NCBI GenBank assembly: GCA_934352055.1
Contig: CAKRJY010000010.1
Coordinates: forward strand, 49,973-113,972
DNA length: 64,000 nt
Direction: 5' to 3'
Source: an uncultured Lachnospiraceae bacterium
GTDB taxonomy: Bacteria; Bacillota; Clostridia; Lachnospirales; Lachnospiraceae
A model generated the notes under the pieces. It made no database searches and was not told the origin of the DNA. It worked only from the letters and a program-made list of their open reading frames with translations. Below are positions 26,041-34,991 of this stretch, piece after piece. Each line of letters starts with the position of its first letter. Position 1 is the stretch's first letter. The position numbers were made by a program, and so were the translations under genes.

Positions 26041-27879
26041 ATGAAAAAGGAACAAAAGGTAGTACCGAATCAAGAGGAAAAAAAGAAAATCAAAGCGGAG
26101 AAGATGAAAAAAACCAGAAAACCGAAGCAGGACAAGGTTGCGAAGAAGCCGGGAAAGCTGCATAAAACAAGCATTGGAATCAAAATCTACAGTAGTATGG
26201 GGATTATGGGGCTTGCTTTTCTGATTGTAGTATTTGCTAATATATCAATTCTTGGCACGATAGAAGCGCGCAATGATAAATTGGTAAATACCTATATTCA
26301 GCTGGAAAGATATAAGAGTCTGACTGCTGAAGCATATCAGCAGACGGCAAAGTATGCAGAGTCCAGTGTAAACCGTCCGAAAGAAATAAATTTCACTGGT
26401 CTGGAATCTTCCATTGAAGACGTTCGCAAAAATATGGCGATTACACAGGAATATGCCGAAAAGACACAGGATAAGAATCTGATCAATGGTGTGGAGTCCT
26501 GGAATATCAAGATGGAAGTCTTCTTGGGCTCTACTGAACAGATCTTGCAACGATGCCGCGAGGGTGATACGGCAGGAGCGACACATACGTTATCTGCCTT
26601 GGGAAGTTCCTATTCTTATGTAAAGATGGCACAGGATGGATTTGAAACTGTGTTTAATACACAGTTAGCGAAAGTGGAAAAGGCAAATACGGAAGCAATC
26701 AGCCATATTCGACAGATCAATTATATCTGCTCAGGATTGGTAGTTCTTGTTATTATCAGTATGATTTTGGTGGTATATCGTACGATTGTGCGTCCTACCA
26801 AGAAATCAGGAGAACAGATTCGCCAGATTTCGGATAAGATTTCAAAAAATGAAGGTGATTTGACAGAGCGTATTGCCATTCGCTATGGCGATGAAGTGGG
26901 ACAGATGGCAATGGGAGTCAATGGATTCCTAGATCAGTTGCAGAATGTCATGCAAAGTTTAAAGTCGGAAGCGGACAAGATGACGACGTCAGCTCAGGAA
27001 GTGCTGAACTCCGTAGATTCTTCCACAGAGAATGCAGATCATGTCTCAGCGGCTATGCAGCAGATGGCAGCCAGCATGGAAGAAATCGCAGCAACCTTGA
27101 GTGCAATGACAACAGGAAGTGAAGCGATTTTACAAGAAGTGCAAAATATGGTAACAAGTGCTGACGAAGGTGTAGAACTTGTGCAGGAGATTAAAGACCG
27201 TGCCCAGATGCTTCATGAGGAGACCATTTCTGATAAACAGGAGACAAGCGGACGTGTGGTAGAAATCCGTGATATGGTGGAAGATGCAGTAGAAGAGAGC
27301 CGCAGTGCAGAGAAGATTTCGGAATTGACAGGCGACATCTTAGATATTGCAAGCCAGACGAATCTATTGGCACTGAATGCTTCTATTGAAGCGGCAAGAG
27401 CAGGAGAAGCAGGTAAAGGCTTTGCTGTTGTGGCGGATGAGATCCGTCAATTGGCAGACAACAGCCGTGAGACAGCAAATAATATCCAGGATATCAGTAA
27501 ACTGGTTATTGAATCTGTAGAAAAATTGGCTTCTCTTTCACAGAACATGCTTGCATTTATTGACCAAAAGGTTATGCAGGATTATGATGGCTTCGTTACG
27601 GTCGTGGAACAGTATGAGACAGACGCAGACAGCATCAACGAAGTGCTGAGTAAGTTCGCAACAAAGATTGATGAGATCCGCAATACCGTTCAGGATATGA
27701 ATCATGGTATCAATGATATTTCTACAGCCATCGATGAAAATGCGCAGGACGTAACTGGCGTTGCACAGAGTGCAGTATCATTGGTAGAAGCAATGACGAA
27801 GATTCACCAGGAGACAGAAAACAATCAGGCGATTTCACAGGAATTGAATGCACAGGTAAATCGCTTTAAGAGAGTATAA
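26041..27879 (+). CDS. methyl-accepting chemotaxis protein
   Basis: A 612-aa receptor with an unusually long Lys-rich cytoplasmic N terminus (about 45 residues), TM1 (about 56-77), a four-helix-bundle type sensor (about 78-225), TM2 (about 227-249), HAMP and the long signalling helix pair with the conserved hairpin tip [21 protein letters not shown]. Known members control the CheA kinase. No che or flagellar genes lie in this window. Its stop overlaps the truA start (TAATG). Confidence 0.92.
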   Translation: MKKEQKVVPNQEEKKKIKAEKMKKTRKPKQDKVAKKPGKLHKTSIGIKIYSSMGIMGLAFLIVVFANISILGTIEARNDKLVNTYIQLERYKSLTAEAYQQTAKYAESSVNRPKEINFTGLESSIEDVRKNMAITQEYAEKTQDKNLINGVESWNIKMEVFLGSTEQILQRCREGDTAGATHTLSALGSSYSYVKMAQDGFETVFNTQLAKVEKANTEAISHIRQINYICSGLVVLVIISMILVVYRTIVRPTKKSGEQIRQISDKISKNEGDLTERIAIRYGDEVGQMAMGVNGFLDQLQNVMQSLKSEADKMTTSAQEVLNSVDSSTENADHVSAAMQQMAASMEEIAATLSAMTTGSEAILQEVQNMVTSADEGVELVQEIKDRAQMLHEETISDKQETSGRVVEIRDMVEDAVEESRSAEKISELTGDILDIASQTNLLALNASIEAARAGEAGKGFAVVADEIRQLADNSRETANNIQDISKLVIESVEKLASLSQNMLAFIDQKVMQDYDGFVTVVEQYETDADSINEVLSKFATKIDEIRNTVQDMNHGINDISTAIDENAQDVTGVAQSAVSLVEAMTKIHQETENNQAISQELNAQVNRFKRV

Positions 27880-28619
27880 TGGAAAAAAATTACAAATTAA
27901 AAATAAGTTATGATGGTACGCGGTATTATGGCTGGGAACACCAGCCGGATCGCGAGACCATTCAAGGTAAATTAGAAACCGTTCTGGCAAGAATGGTGGA
28001 TAAGGATATGGTAGATGTGATTGGCGCGGGACGTACAGATGCAGGAGTACATGCCCGCGCCATGATTGCAAATGTGAGGTTGGAGACGCCATTATCTGTA
28101 GAGGAGATTCGTGATTATATGAATCGTTATCTTCCGGATGATATTGCGGTGTTAGAAGTTCGTGAGGCATCCGAGCGTTTTCATGCCAGATATAAAGCAG
28201 TTGGGAAAACGTATCGTTACACATGTTTTGATGGTCCCGTAAAGCCGGTCTTTGATCGTAAATATTATACAGCACTCGATCAGGAGCTGGATGTGGAAGC
28301 GATGCAAAGAGCAGCTGTGTATTTGGAAGGAAAACATGATTATAAGAGTTTTTGTGGGAACAGCCGTATGAAAAAATCGACGGTGCGTATCGTAGACACG
28401 ATTCAAATTCAAAGACGTAAGGGCTATGTGTACCTCACGTTTCACGGCACAGGATTTTTACAGAATATGGTCCGCATTATGGCGGGAACTCTGATTGAAG
28501 TGGGGCTTGGCCGCATGCAGGCAGAAGAAGTGCAGGATATTTTGGAAGCATGTGATCGAAAAGTAGCAGGACCGACAGCACCGGCAAAGGGACTTTGTCT
28601 GATACAGGTGGACTACTAG
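27879..28619 (+). CDS. truA: tRNA pseudouridine synthase A
   Basis: A 246-aa enzyme that makes pseudouridine 38-40 in tRNA anticodon arms. The catalytic Asp is in GAGRTDAGVHA (about residues 48-58); KTYRYTCFDG, HDYKSFCGN and the C-terminal GTFLQNMVRIMAGTL-like block (FHGTGFLQNMVRIMAGTLIE) match the family. The ATG shares one base with the chemoreceptor stop, so translation is coupled to an unrelated gene. Confidence 0.96.
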   Translation: MEKNYKLKISYDGTRYYGWEHQPDRETIQGKLETVLARMVDKDMVDVIGAGRTDAGVHARAMIANVRLETPLSVEEIRDYMNRYLPDDIAVLEVREASERFHARYKAVGKTYRYTCFDGPVKPVFDRKYYTALDQELDVEAMQRAAVYLEGKHDYKSFCGNSRMKKSTVRIVDTIQIQRRKGYVYLTFHGTGFLQNMVRIMAGTLIEVGLGRMQAEEVQDILEACDRKVAGPTAPAKGLCLIQVDY

Positions 28620-28631
28620 GGGAGGATTGGA

Positions 28632-30440
28632 ATGAGGATTGCAGTATTTGGAACCATGTGGAATGAAGAAGTCATGAACTTTTATTATCAAGGCTTCAAC
28701 AAATGGGCTTCGCAGAACAGAAGTATCGTAGATATGTTTGTCTGTTATGGTCGCATGGATATTAGCAATCCTTTTAATTATGGAGAATATGCCATTTTTG
28801 ACTATCCTACTTTGGAAGAATACGATGGTGTTATTATGATTGCATCTACCATCAATGAAGATAGTGTTCGGGAACGTCTGGCAGAGCGGATTCGGCAGGC
28901 AGGTATACCTGCAGTGGCGATGGATGGAAAGATTGACGGCTTTTCTACCATCTATATAGATCAGGAAGAATATATCAGGGAATTGGTATGCCATCTGCAC
29001 GATGTGCATCAGGTTACGAGAATTGCCTATATTGGTGGCCCGGCATCTAATGTGGAAAGTAAATATCGTTATCAGGGCTTTTTGAGAGGAATGAAGGAAA
29101 GCGGTCTGAGCGTTGATGAAGATCTGGTGTTTACCAAGAGTTTTTGTTTCAACGATGGCTGTGATGTTGCAGAGGAGTTGCTCTCTGACGGCAAAGAGCT
29201 GCCGGAAGGGATTGTTTGTGCTAACGATGATATGGCCGTTGGCGTGTGCGAGACTTTGTTAGAAGCAGGTATTTCGATAGGAAAGGATTGCCTTGTGACG
29301 GGCTTTGACCAATATTTTATCGGGGAGAATTATGCGCCGACACTTACGACGATACGCCGCCCGCGTGCTTCTATTGCCTACCATGCCTGTCAGATGCTGT
29401 CAGAGTCATGGGGGAGTGCAGAGTATCAGGAACATGCGAATATCATCTTTGGACAGAGCTGTGGATGTGCCAAGGGAAAGTGTCAGAATGACGTTGCATT
29501 TCGACGTACTGTCTTTCATACCTATAATGACAGAAATGTGATCAGTGATATGTTAACACATATGGAAGAAGGTATGATTGTAGGTGATAGTCTGGAGGTC
29601 ATGCTAGAGAGCATTAAGAAAGTATTGCAGCATCTGGGCAAGGGACGGTGTTGCATTGTGCTGCAGCCGGAAGTGGAGACCAATCCGCATCTTTCCTATC
29701 ATAGCTATCGCAGTTGCAGTAAGGAATATCTGATGTGGGATGCTGAGGATGGTGAGGTGATGTCACGGGAAGGACATGCTTATGTGTATGCACCGATTCA
29801 CTTTCTGGATCATCTGTATGGCTATTGTGTATTCCGGGATATTAGTCAGTTCATTAATAATCGTGAACTCTACAATTTTACCAAGAGCTTAGGTTTTTCT
29901 CTGGAGAATATGGTGCAAAAGAAGCGCTATACCATCATAAATGATAAATTACAGGGACTTTATGAGACAGATTATTTGACGGGTGTCTTTAACCGCCATG
30001 GATTTGCCAAATATGCGGAAGAGATGCTGGAGGAAAGCAGGAAGAATCGACGTTTCTTACAGGTAATCTTTGCAGATATTGATGGATTAAAGAAGATTAA
30101 TGATCAATATGGGCACGAGGCAGGTGATGTTGCCATTCGTATAGTCGGACATTCAGCGACCATGGCTGCTGATGAAAATACCAAGGTCTTCCGCTATGGT
30201 GGGGACGAATTTTTGATCCTGCGAAATGGAGATGAGGATTTTGAACCTTATCAGGAACGGATAAAAGAGCAGATTCGTGAGCGGCAGGAAACGATGCTTT
30301 TGTCATATAAGGTGTCTGCGAGTATAGGATGTGTGAAGGTTTCCTATGATGAGAAGGATTCTCTGGAAACATATATCAAACAGGCTGACGATCAGATGTA
30401 TATGCTAAAGCAAAAACGACACCAGACGGAAAATGACTGA
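28632..30440 (+). CDS. diguanylate cyclase with LacI-type sensor domain
   Basis: A 602-aa soluble protein. Residues about 1-270 are a periplasmic-binding-protein-1/LacI-type sensor (RIAVFGTMWNEEVMNFYYQG, AYIGGPASNVESKYRYQGF, GIVCANDDMAVGVCETL, VTGFDQY) without a helix-turn-helix or signal peptide. A middle region (about 300-430) looks GAF-like. Residues about 440-602 are a GGDEF domain with intact GGDEF at 523-527 and FADIDGLKKINDQYGHEAGD. The RxxD inhibitory site is replaced (DENT), so feedback by c-di-GMP is unlikely. It follows truA by 12 bases. Inferred role: a cytoplasmic sugar-like ligand sets c-di-GMP synthesis. Confidence 0.88.
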   Translation: MRIAVFGTMWNEEVMNFYYQGFNKWASQNRSIVDMFVCYGRMDISNPFNYGEYAIFDYPTLEEYDGVIMIASTINEDSVRERLAERIRQAGIPAVAMDGKIDGFSTIYIDQEEYIRELVCHLHDVHQVTRIAYIGGPASNVESKYRYQGFLRGMKESGLSVDEDLVFTKSFCFNDGCDVAEELLSDGKELPEGIVCANDDMAVGVCETLLEAGISIGKDCLVTGFDQYFIGENYAPTLTTIRRPRASIAYHACQMLSESWGSAEYQEHANIIFGQSCGCAKGKCQNDVAFRRTVFHTYNDRNVISDMLTHMEEGMIVGDSLEVMLESIKKVLQHLGKGRCCIVLQPEVETNPHLSYHSYRSCSKEYLMWDAEDGEVMSREGHAYVYAPIHFLDHLYGYCVFRDISQFINNRELYNFTKSLGFSLENMVQKKRYTIINDKLQGLYETDYLTGVFNRHGFAKYAEEMLEESRKNRRFLQVIFADIDGLKKINDQYGHEAGDVAIRIVGHSATMAADENTKVFRYGGDEFLILRNGDEDFEPYQERIKEQIRERQETMLLSYKVSASIGCVKVSYDEKDSLETYIKQADDQMYMLKQKRHQTEND

Positions 30441-30455
30441 CGGAAAATGAACGAT

Positions 30456-30487
30456 GAGTGAGGGTTTTTAAACCTTCACTCTTTTTT
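30456..30487 (+). terminator. Rho-independent terminator
   Basis: A long stem GAGTGAGGGTTT/AAACCTTCACTC (30456-30467/30470-30481, one G-U pair) with a 2-base gap, followed by six T residues, just after the GGDEF gene. Confidence 0.85.
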
Positions 30488-30606
30488 GTTATGGCAACGT
30501 GCAACATACATCGAGCTTGCGCTATCGCTGTTCTGATGATGAGGGAAATCAAAAACTATGGATAATATACAAAAAATGAAAATGATTTTTGGTGATTATT
30601 TCTGAC

Positions 30607-30689
30607 GGAAAATGATTGAAAATGACGGAAAGTGAATGTATAATACAATCATCAAATGAATGATTTTGAACGAAAATGAATGGAAGTGA
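30607..30689 (+). repeat. 10-bp phased GAAAATGA repeats, candidate FruR operators
   Basis: GGAAAATGA (30607-30615), TGAAAATGA (30617-30625) and GGAAAGTGA (30627-30635) are exactly 10 bp apart over the promoter; a second cluster, CGAAAATGA (30671-30679) and TGGAAGTGA (30681-30689), covers the ribosome binding site of the fruR gene. DeoR-type sugar repressors bind such A-rich direct repeats. Two further copies, at 30428-30436 and 30442-30450, lie in the end of the GGDEF gene. Confidence 0.6.
30616..30644 (+). promoter_or_regulatory. promoter of the fructose operon
   Basis: TTGAAA (30616-30621), 17-bp spacer and a perfect TATAAT (30639-30644), 50 bases before the fruR start. The -35 and spacer are built from the phased repeats. 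Confidence 0.7.
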
Positions 30690-30693
30690 TTAT

Positions 30694-31443
30694 ATGCTTA
30701 CAGAGGAAAGATTTACGAGAATATTGAACATACTAGAGGAACATGGTTCTGTGACGGTAACGGAATTGATGGAACAGCTGCATGCTTCAGAATCGACGAT
30801 TCGACGAGATCTGAATACATTGGATGCCCGAGGACAACTACTTAAGGTGCACGGAGGAGCGATGCAAAAAGATGCGTCGTCTTACCGTACGCAGGATGAT
30901 GACATTTTGTTTCGAAAAGAACTGCATGTTGAACAGAAGGTGGCGATTGCCCGCTATGCTGCGCAGTTGATTGTAGATCATGATGTGGTTTATCTGGATG
31001 CCGGTACGACGACAGAGTTGATGATTGATGCACAGATGAATAGAAATGCATTATATATTACCAATGCAATCGGTCATGCGAGAAAATTATCAGCACTCGG
31101 ATGCACCGTTTATTTGCTGGGTGGTGAGTTTAAGGGGACGACCGATGCAATTGTTGGAGAGGAAGCTGTTCTTTCCATTGCAAAATATAACTTTACAAAA
31201 GGATTTTTTGGAACCAATGGTGTGACAAAAGAGCAGGGCTTTACGACACCGGAAGTAAAAGAAGCATTGATTAAAAGAAGAGCAATGGAACAGACAAAGG
31301 AAGCATATGTTTTGGCGGATGCCAGTAAGTTTGGCGAGATTTCGACAGTGACATTTGGCGCGTTTGCAGATGCAACCATTTTGACAAATCAGGTAAAGCA
31401 GGAGTATAGAGGTTTTTCAAATATCAAGGAGGTGGAAGAATGA
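30694..31443 (+). CDS. fruR: DeoR-family repressor of the fructose operon
   Basis: A 249-aa regulator with an N-terminal DeoR helix-turn-helix (VTVTELMEQLHASESTIRRD) and a DeoR sensor domain (about 75-235) with DHDVVYLDAGTTTELM and GFFGTNGV, which binds a phosphorylated sugar. The start at 30694 is preferred because GGAAG lies 7 bases before it; an in-frame ATG at 30676 has no SD and sits inside the operator repeats. It overlaps fruK by ATGA. Fructose-1-phosphate is the likely inducer by family knowledge. Confidence 0.9.
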   Translation: MLTEERFTRILNILEEHGSVTVTELMEQLHASESTIRRDLNTLDARGQLLKVHGGAMQKDASSYRTQDDDILFRKELHVEQKVAIARYAAQLIVDHDVVYLDAGTTTELMIDAQMNRNALYITNAIGHARKLSALGCTVYLLGGEFKGTTDAIVGEEAVLSIAKYNFTKGFFGTNGVTKEQGFTTPEVKEALIKRRAMEQTKEAYVLADASKFGEISTVTFGAFADATILTNQVKQEYRGFSNIKEVEE

Positions 31444-32348
31444 TCTATACAGTGACGTTTAATCCTTCGCTGGATTATATCGTATCCGTAGATGATTTTA
31501 CATTAGGGCGGGTCAACCGGACAAAGACGGAAATTATTTACCCGGGAGGAAAGGGCATCAATGTTTCGATGGTGCTGAAGAATCTCGGACATGACAGCCA
31601 TGCACTTGGTTTTGTGGCGGGCTTTACGGGACAGGAAATTGTGCGTCTGTTAGATGAATGGGGCGTGCAGTCTGATTTCATTCGCGTGGAGGAAGGGATT
31701 TCCCGGATTAATGTAAAGCTTCGTTCCAACGAAGAATCGGAAATTAACGGACAAGGTCCTGCGATTGCAGAGGAACATATCAGACAACTGTACCAGCAGC
31801 TGGATCATTTAAAAGATGGGGATGTGCTGGTGTTAGCCGGAAGCATTCCGGATGTGATGCCGGATGATATTTATATGGATATCATGAAGCATTTGTCAAC
31901 AAAGAAAATACACATCATTGTGGATGCAACAAGAGACCTTCTGGTTAATGTGTTGCCATATCATCCATTCTTAATTAAACCAAACAATCATGAGCTAGGT
32001 GAGATTTTCGGAGTGGAGTTAAAGGAAAAGAAAGATGTATTCGTTTATGCAGCCAGGTTACAAGAGCGTGGTGCTCGTAACGTGCTTGTGTCGATGGCTG
32101 GTGATGGCGCTGTCCTTTTGACAGAGGATGGTCAGAAGTTTGAAAGCATGCCACCGAAGGGAAAGGTAGTCAATTCGGTTGGCGCAGGGGATTCTATGGT
32201 AGCAGGATTCCTCGCTGGATATATGGAACAACATGATTATGCCAAAGCATTTTACACGGGCCTGTGTGCGGGAAGCGCATCCGCATTTTCAGAGGAACTG
32301 GCAACCAGTGACGAAGTCCATGCTTTATTGCATAGTATCGGCAGATAA
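31440..32348 (+). CDS. fruK: 1-phosphofructokinase
   Basis: A 302-aa PfkB-family kinase: N-terminal YTVTFNPSLDYIV and GGKGINVSMVLKNLGH, and the C-terminal catalytic motif NSVGAGDSMVAGFLAGY with the base Asp. It phosphorylates fructose-1-phosphate to fructose-1,6-bisphosphate after uptake by the adjoining PTS permease. Context separates it from tagatose-6-phosphate kinase. Confidence 0.94.
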   Translation: MIYTVTFNPSLDYIVSVDDFTLGRVNRTKTEIIYPGGKGINVSMVLKNLGHDSHALGFVAGFTGQEIVRLLDEWGVQSDFIRVEEGISRINVKLRSNEESEINGQGPAIAEEHIRQLYQQLDHLKDGDVLVLAGSIPDVMPDDIYMDIMKHLSTKKIHIIVDATRDLLVNVLPYHPFLIKPNNHELGEIFGVELKEKKDVFVYAARLQERGARNVLVSMAGDGAVLLTEDGQKFESMPPKGKVVNSVGAGDSMVAGFLAGYMEQHDYAKAFYTGLCAGSASAFSEELATSDEVHALLHSIGR

Positions 32349-32394
32349 TGCCTTGCGCATTATTTTATAGGAAAGGGAAAAGGAGGAATCACAC

Positions 32395-34455
32395 ATGAAA
32401 GTGAGAGATTTGCTGGGTGTAGAAAGTATTCAGTTGCAGGGGACACCATCCGGCAAGGAAGAGGCTATCAGACAGATGGTGGACTTGATGTGCAAACGCG
32501 GTAACATTGCAGATCCAGACAGTTATTTGCAGGGGGTTTTTGCAAGAGAAGAAGAAGGAACAACAGGTATCGGGGAAGGAATTGCGATTCCCCATTGTAA
32601 GTCAGATGCTGTAACTGCACCAGGGTTAGCAGCTATGGTTGTACCACAGGGCGTGGAATACGACGCATTAGATGGCGAACCTGTGCACATCATCTTTTTG
32701 ATTGCAGCACCAAATACAGAAGAGAATGTTCATTTGGATGTATTAAGCCGGTTGTCGGTGCTCTTGATGGATGAGCAATTTACAAAAGATTTAATGCAGG
32801 CAAAAAGCCCGGAAGAATTTTTGCATGTCATTGATATGGCAGAAGCAGATAAAGAAGAAAAAGAAGAGGCAAAGGCTTCTATAGAAGAAGTTCCGTCAGA
32901 AACGGAGACGTTTGTGGTTGCTGTTACCGGATGTCCGACAGGAATTGCACATACGTATATGGCAGCAGAGGCATTAGAAAAGGCAGCAGCCGCAGTGGGT
33001 TGTCGGATTAAGGTTGAGACAAGAGGTTCCGGTGGTGCCAAGAACGTACTTACAGATGCGGAAATAGCTTCTGCTAAGGCAGTTATCGTTGCCGCAGATA
33101 CAAAGGTTCCAATGGATCGTTTTGCTGGCAAAGCCATGATTGAGTGCAAAGTTGCCGATGGTATCAGTAAAGCAACAGAACTGGTAGAACGTGCGATGCG
33201 TGGAGATGCGCCACTTTATCATGTCGATGCTGCCAAAAAAGAAACGAAGGTAGAAAAGACACAGACGGATAGCGTGGGACATCAGATTTATACACACTTG
33301 ATGAATGGTGTGTCTCATATGCTTCCATTTGTTATTGGCGGTGGTATTCTGGTTGCACTTGCATTTTTGACCGATACATTGATGGGATATGGTGCTACCG
33401 GTGGATCTGCTTTTGGAACATGTACACCGATCTCTGCATTCTTCAAATACGTTGGTGGTCTTGCAATGGGCTTGATGGTGCCTGTTCTTTCCGGATATAT
33501 TGCATATTCCATCGCAGATCGACCAGGTCTTGCTGTAGGTTTTACCGGTGGACTTTTAGCAGCAAATGGTAATGCGCTTTTTACCAGTTATGATTGGAGT
33601 AATCTGGGCGGATTCAATGAATTTGTTGGAAGATTTGCATTTCAGGGAGAAAACGGAGGTACAACCGTATCTGGATTCCTTGGCGGTATCTTAGTTGGAT
33701 TCCTAGCAGGTTATGTTGTACTGGGATTAAAGAAACTGTGTGCAAAGCTGCCGGATTCTTTAGAGGGAATCAAGCCGACATTGATTTATCCGCTGGGAGG
33801 TATGCTGATTGTCAGTGTCTTGATGTGCTTTATTTTCAATCCAATCATCGGATTGATCAATACGGGATTTTCGAATATGCTGACGTCACTTGCAAATGCA
33901 GGGCTGATCACGTTACTTGGATGTTTGCTTGGTGCAATGATGGCTATCGATATGGGAGGCCCAATTAATAAAGCTGCTTACGTTTTTGGTACCGGAATGC
34001 TTGCAACGGCATCTGATTTGATGGCAAGTGGTGCACAGTCAACCGATATGACAGTACAGGCATGCTATATTGCGATGGCATCCATTATGGTCGGCGGTAT
34101 GGTTCCACCGATTGGTATTGCACTTGCATGTCAGTTCTTCCCGAAGAAATTTACAGAGGCGGAACGTGGATCTAAAATCTCGAATCTTGTTATGGGATGT
34201 TCGTTTATTACTGAGGCAGCCATACCTTTCGCAGCAAGTGATCCGGTACATGTGATTCCATGTACGCTTGTTGGCTCAGCCGTGGCAGGTGGTCTGAGCG
34301 CATTCTTTGGATGCACCTTAATGGCACCACATGGTGGTATCTTCGTCTTCGCAACGATAGGAAAGCCATTGCTTTACATCCTTTCCTGGGTCATCGGTTC
34401 TGTTATAACAACCGTGATGCTTGGTTTGGTAAAAAAGGATGCACAGGAATTTTAA
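32395..34455 (+). CDS. fruA: fructose PTS permease EIIABC
   Basis: A 686-aa three-domain transporter: EIIA (about 1-148) with phospho-His67 in GIAIPHCKSDAV, an acidic linker, EIIB (about 172-270) with phospho-Cys180 in VTGCPTGIAHTYMAAEAL, and EIIC (about 295-680) with the substrate channel helices and GGPINKAAYVFG. It imports fructose as fructose-1-phosphate. SD is AAGGAGG. The HPr gene follows 68 bases later. Confidence 0.96.
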   Translation: MKVRDLLGVESIQLQGTPSGKEEAIRQMVDLMCKRGNIADPDSYLQGVFAREEEGTTGIGEGIAIPHCKSDAVTAPGLAAMVVPQGVEYDALDGEPVHIIFLIAAPNTEENVHLDVLSRLSVLLMDEQFTKDLMQAKSPEEFLHVIDMAEADKEEKEEAKASIEEVPSETETFVVAVTGCPTGIAHTYMAAEALEKAAAAVGCRIKVETRGSGGAKNVLTDAEIASAKAVIVAADTKVPMDRFAGKAMIECKVADGISKATELVERAMRGDAPLYHVDAAKKETKVEKTQTDSVGHQIYTHLMNGVSHMLPFVIGGGILVALAFLTDTLMGYGATGGSAFGTCTPISAFFKYVGGLAMGLMVPVLSGYIAYSIADRPGLAVGFTGGLLAANGNALFTSYDWSNLGGFNEFVGRFAFQGENGGTTVSGFLGGILVGFLAGYVVLGLKKLCAKLPDSLEGIKPTLIYPLGGMLIVSVLMCFIFNPIIGLINTGFSNMLTSLANAGLITLLGCLLGAMMAIDMGGPINKAAYVFGTGMLATASDLMASGAQSTDMTVQACYIAMASIMVGGMVPPIGIALACQFFPKKFTEAERGSKISNLVMGCSFITEAAIPFAASDPVHVIPCTLVGSAVAGGLSAFFGCTLMAPHGGIFVFATIGKPLLYILSWVIGSVITTVMLGLVKKDAQEF

Positions 34456-34523
34456 CCGTGATATAGATGGCGCTTTACTGTCATCTTAATGATAAAAAGA
34501 AAGAATTTAAGGAGGAAATTATC

Positions 34524-34781
34524 ATGAAAGAAATCGTATACACTATTACAGATCCAGAAGGAATCCATGCAAGACCAGCAGGTATCTTCGTAAAGGAAGC
34601 AGCAAAGTTTTCCAGCAAAATTACCATCGGAAAAGATGGAAGAGATGTAGATGCGAAGAGAATCCTTGGTGTTATGGGACTTGGCGTGAAATGTGGCCAG
34701 GAAATTGTTTTGAAGGCTGAGGGGGAAGATGAAGATACAGCGATCGAAGCACTTGGTACATTTTTAAAGGAAAACCTATAA
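34524..34781 (+). CDS. ptsH: HPr-like phosphocarrier with Arg at position 46
   Basis: An 85-aa HPr: phospho-acceptor His15 in GIHARPAG is intact and the fold length is normal. The regulatory Ser46 is Arg (DAKRILGVMG), and the conserved Ser52 is Gly. So it can relay phosphate from Enzyme I to the fructose permease but cannot be a substrate of HPr kinase, the route to CcpA-type catabolite control. The start at 34524 has AAGGAGG in place. It is the last gene of the fructose operon and is likely dedicated to it; enzyme I and a standard HPr are not in the window. Confidence 0.92.
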   Translation: MKEIVYTITDPEGIHARPAGIFVKEAAKFSSKITIGKDGRDVDAKRILGVMGLGVKCGQEIVLKAEGEDEDTAIEALGTFLKENL

Positions 34782-34868
34782 TTTATTCGCGATATAGGGT
34801 ACAATACTAAAAAGCATATTAGATGGCGGATGTTTGTTATGCTATCCATACATTCGTTTGATTATCGC

Positions 34869-34900
34869 CCGTCGTCCCTGACTGCGCTGTGGGATGACGG
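34869..34900 (+). other. hairpin without T-tract in ptsH-gph gap
   Basis: CCGTCGTCCC (34869-34878) pairs with GGGATGACGG (34891-34900) through ten pairs, one G-U. It precedes the terminator in an otherwise geneless 210-bp gap (34782-34991). It may protect the ptsH end or be part of a small RNA; the rest of the gap shows no ORF. Confidence 0.4.
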
Positions 34901-34907
34901 TATAGAG

Positions 34908-34946
34908 AAAGACCACCTTTATAAGAATAGAGGTGGTCTTTGTTTT
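34908..34946 (+). terminator. Rho-independent terminator of the fructose operon
   Basis: AAAGACCACCT (34908-34918) pairs with AGGTGGTCTTT (34931-34941), followed by GTTTT. Confidence 0.85.
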
Positions 34947-34991
34947 ATTCCTGTGGTAAGATAGGAACGGAAGAAAGAAGGTAAATAAGAG

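Noticed and set aside
30424..30689. CRISPR-like array from repeated GGAAAATGA
   Set aside because: Units are 9-10 bp without spacers of constant length and no cas genes are near; operator repeats fit better.
30676..30693. Upstream ATG for the DeoR-type regulator
   Set aside because: No SD, and it falls inside the operator-like repeats; ATG 30694 has GGAAG at 7 bases.
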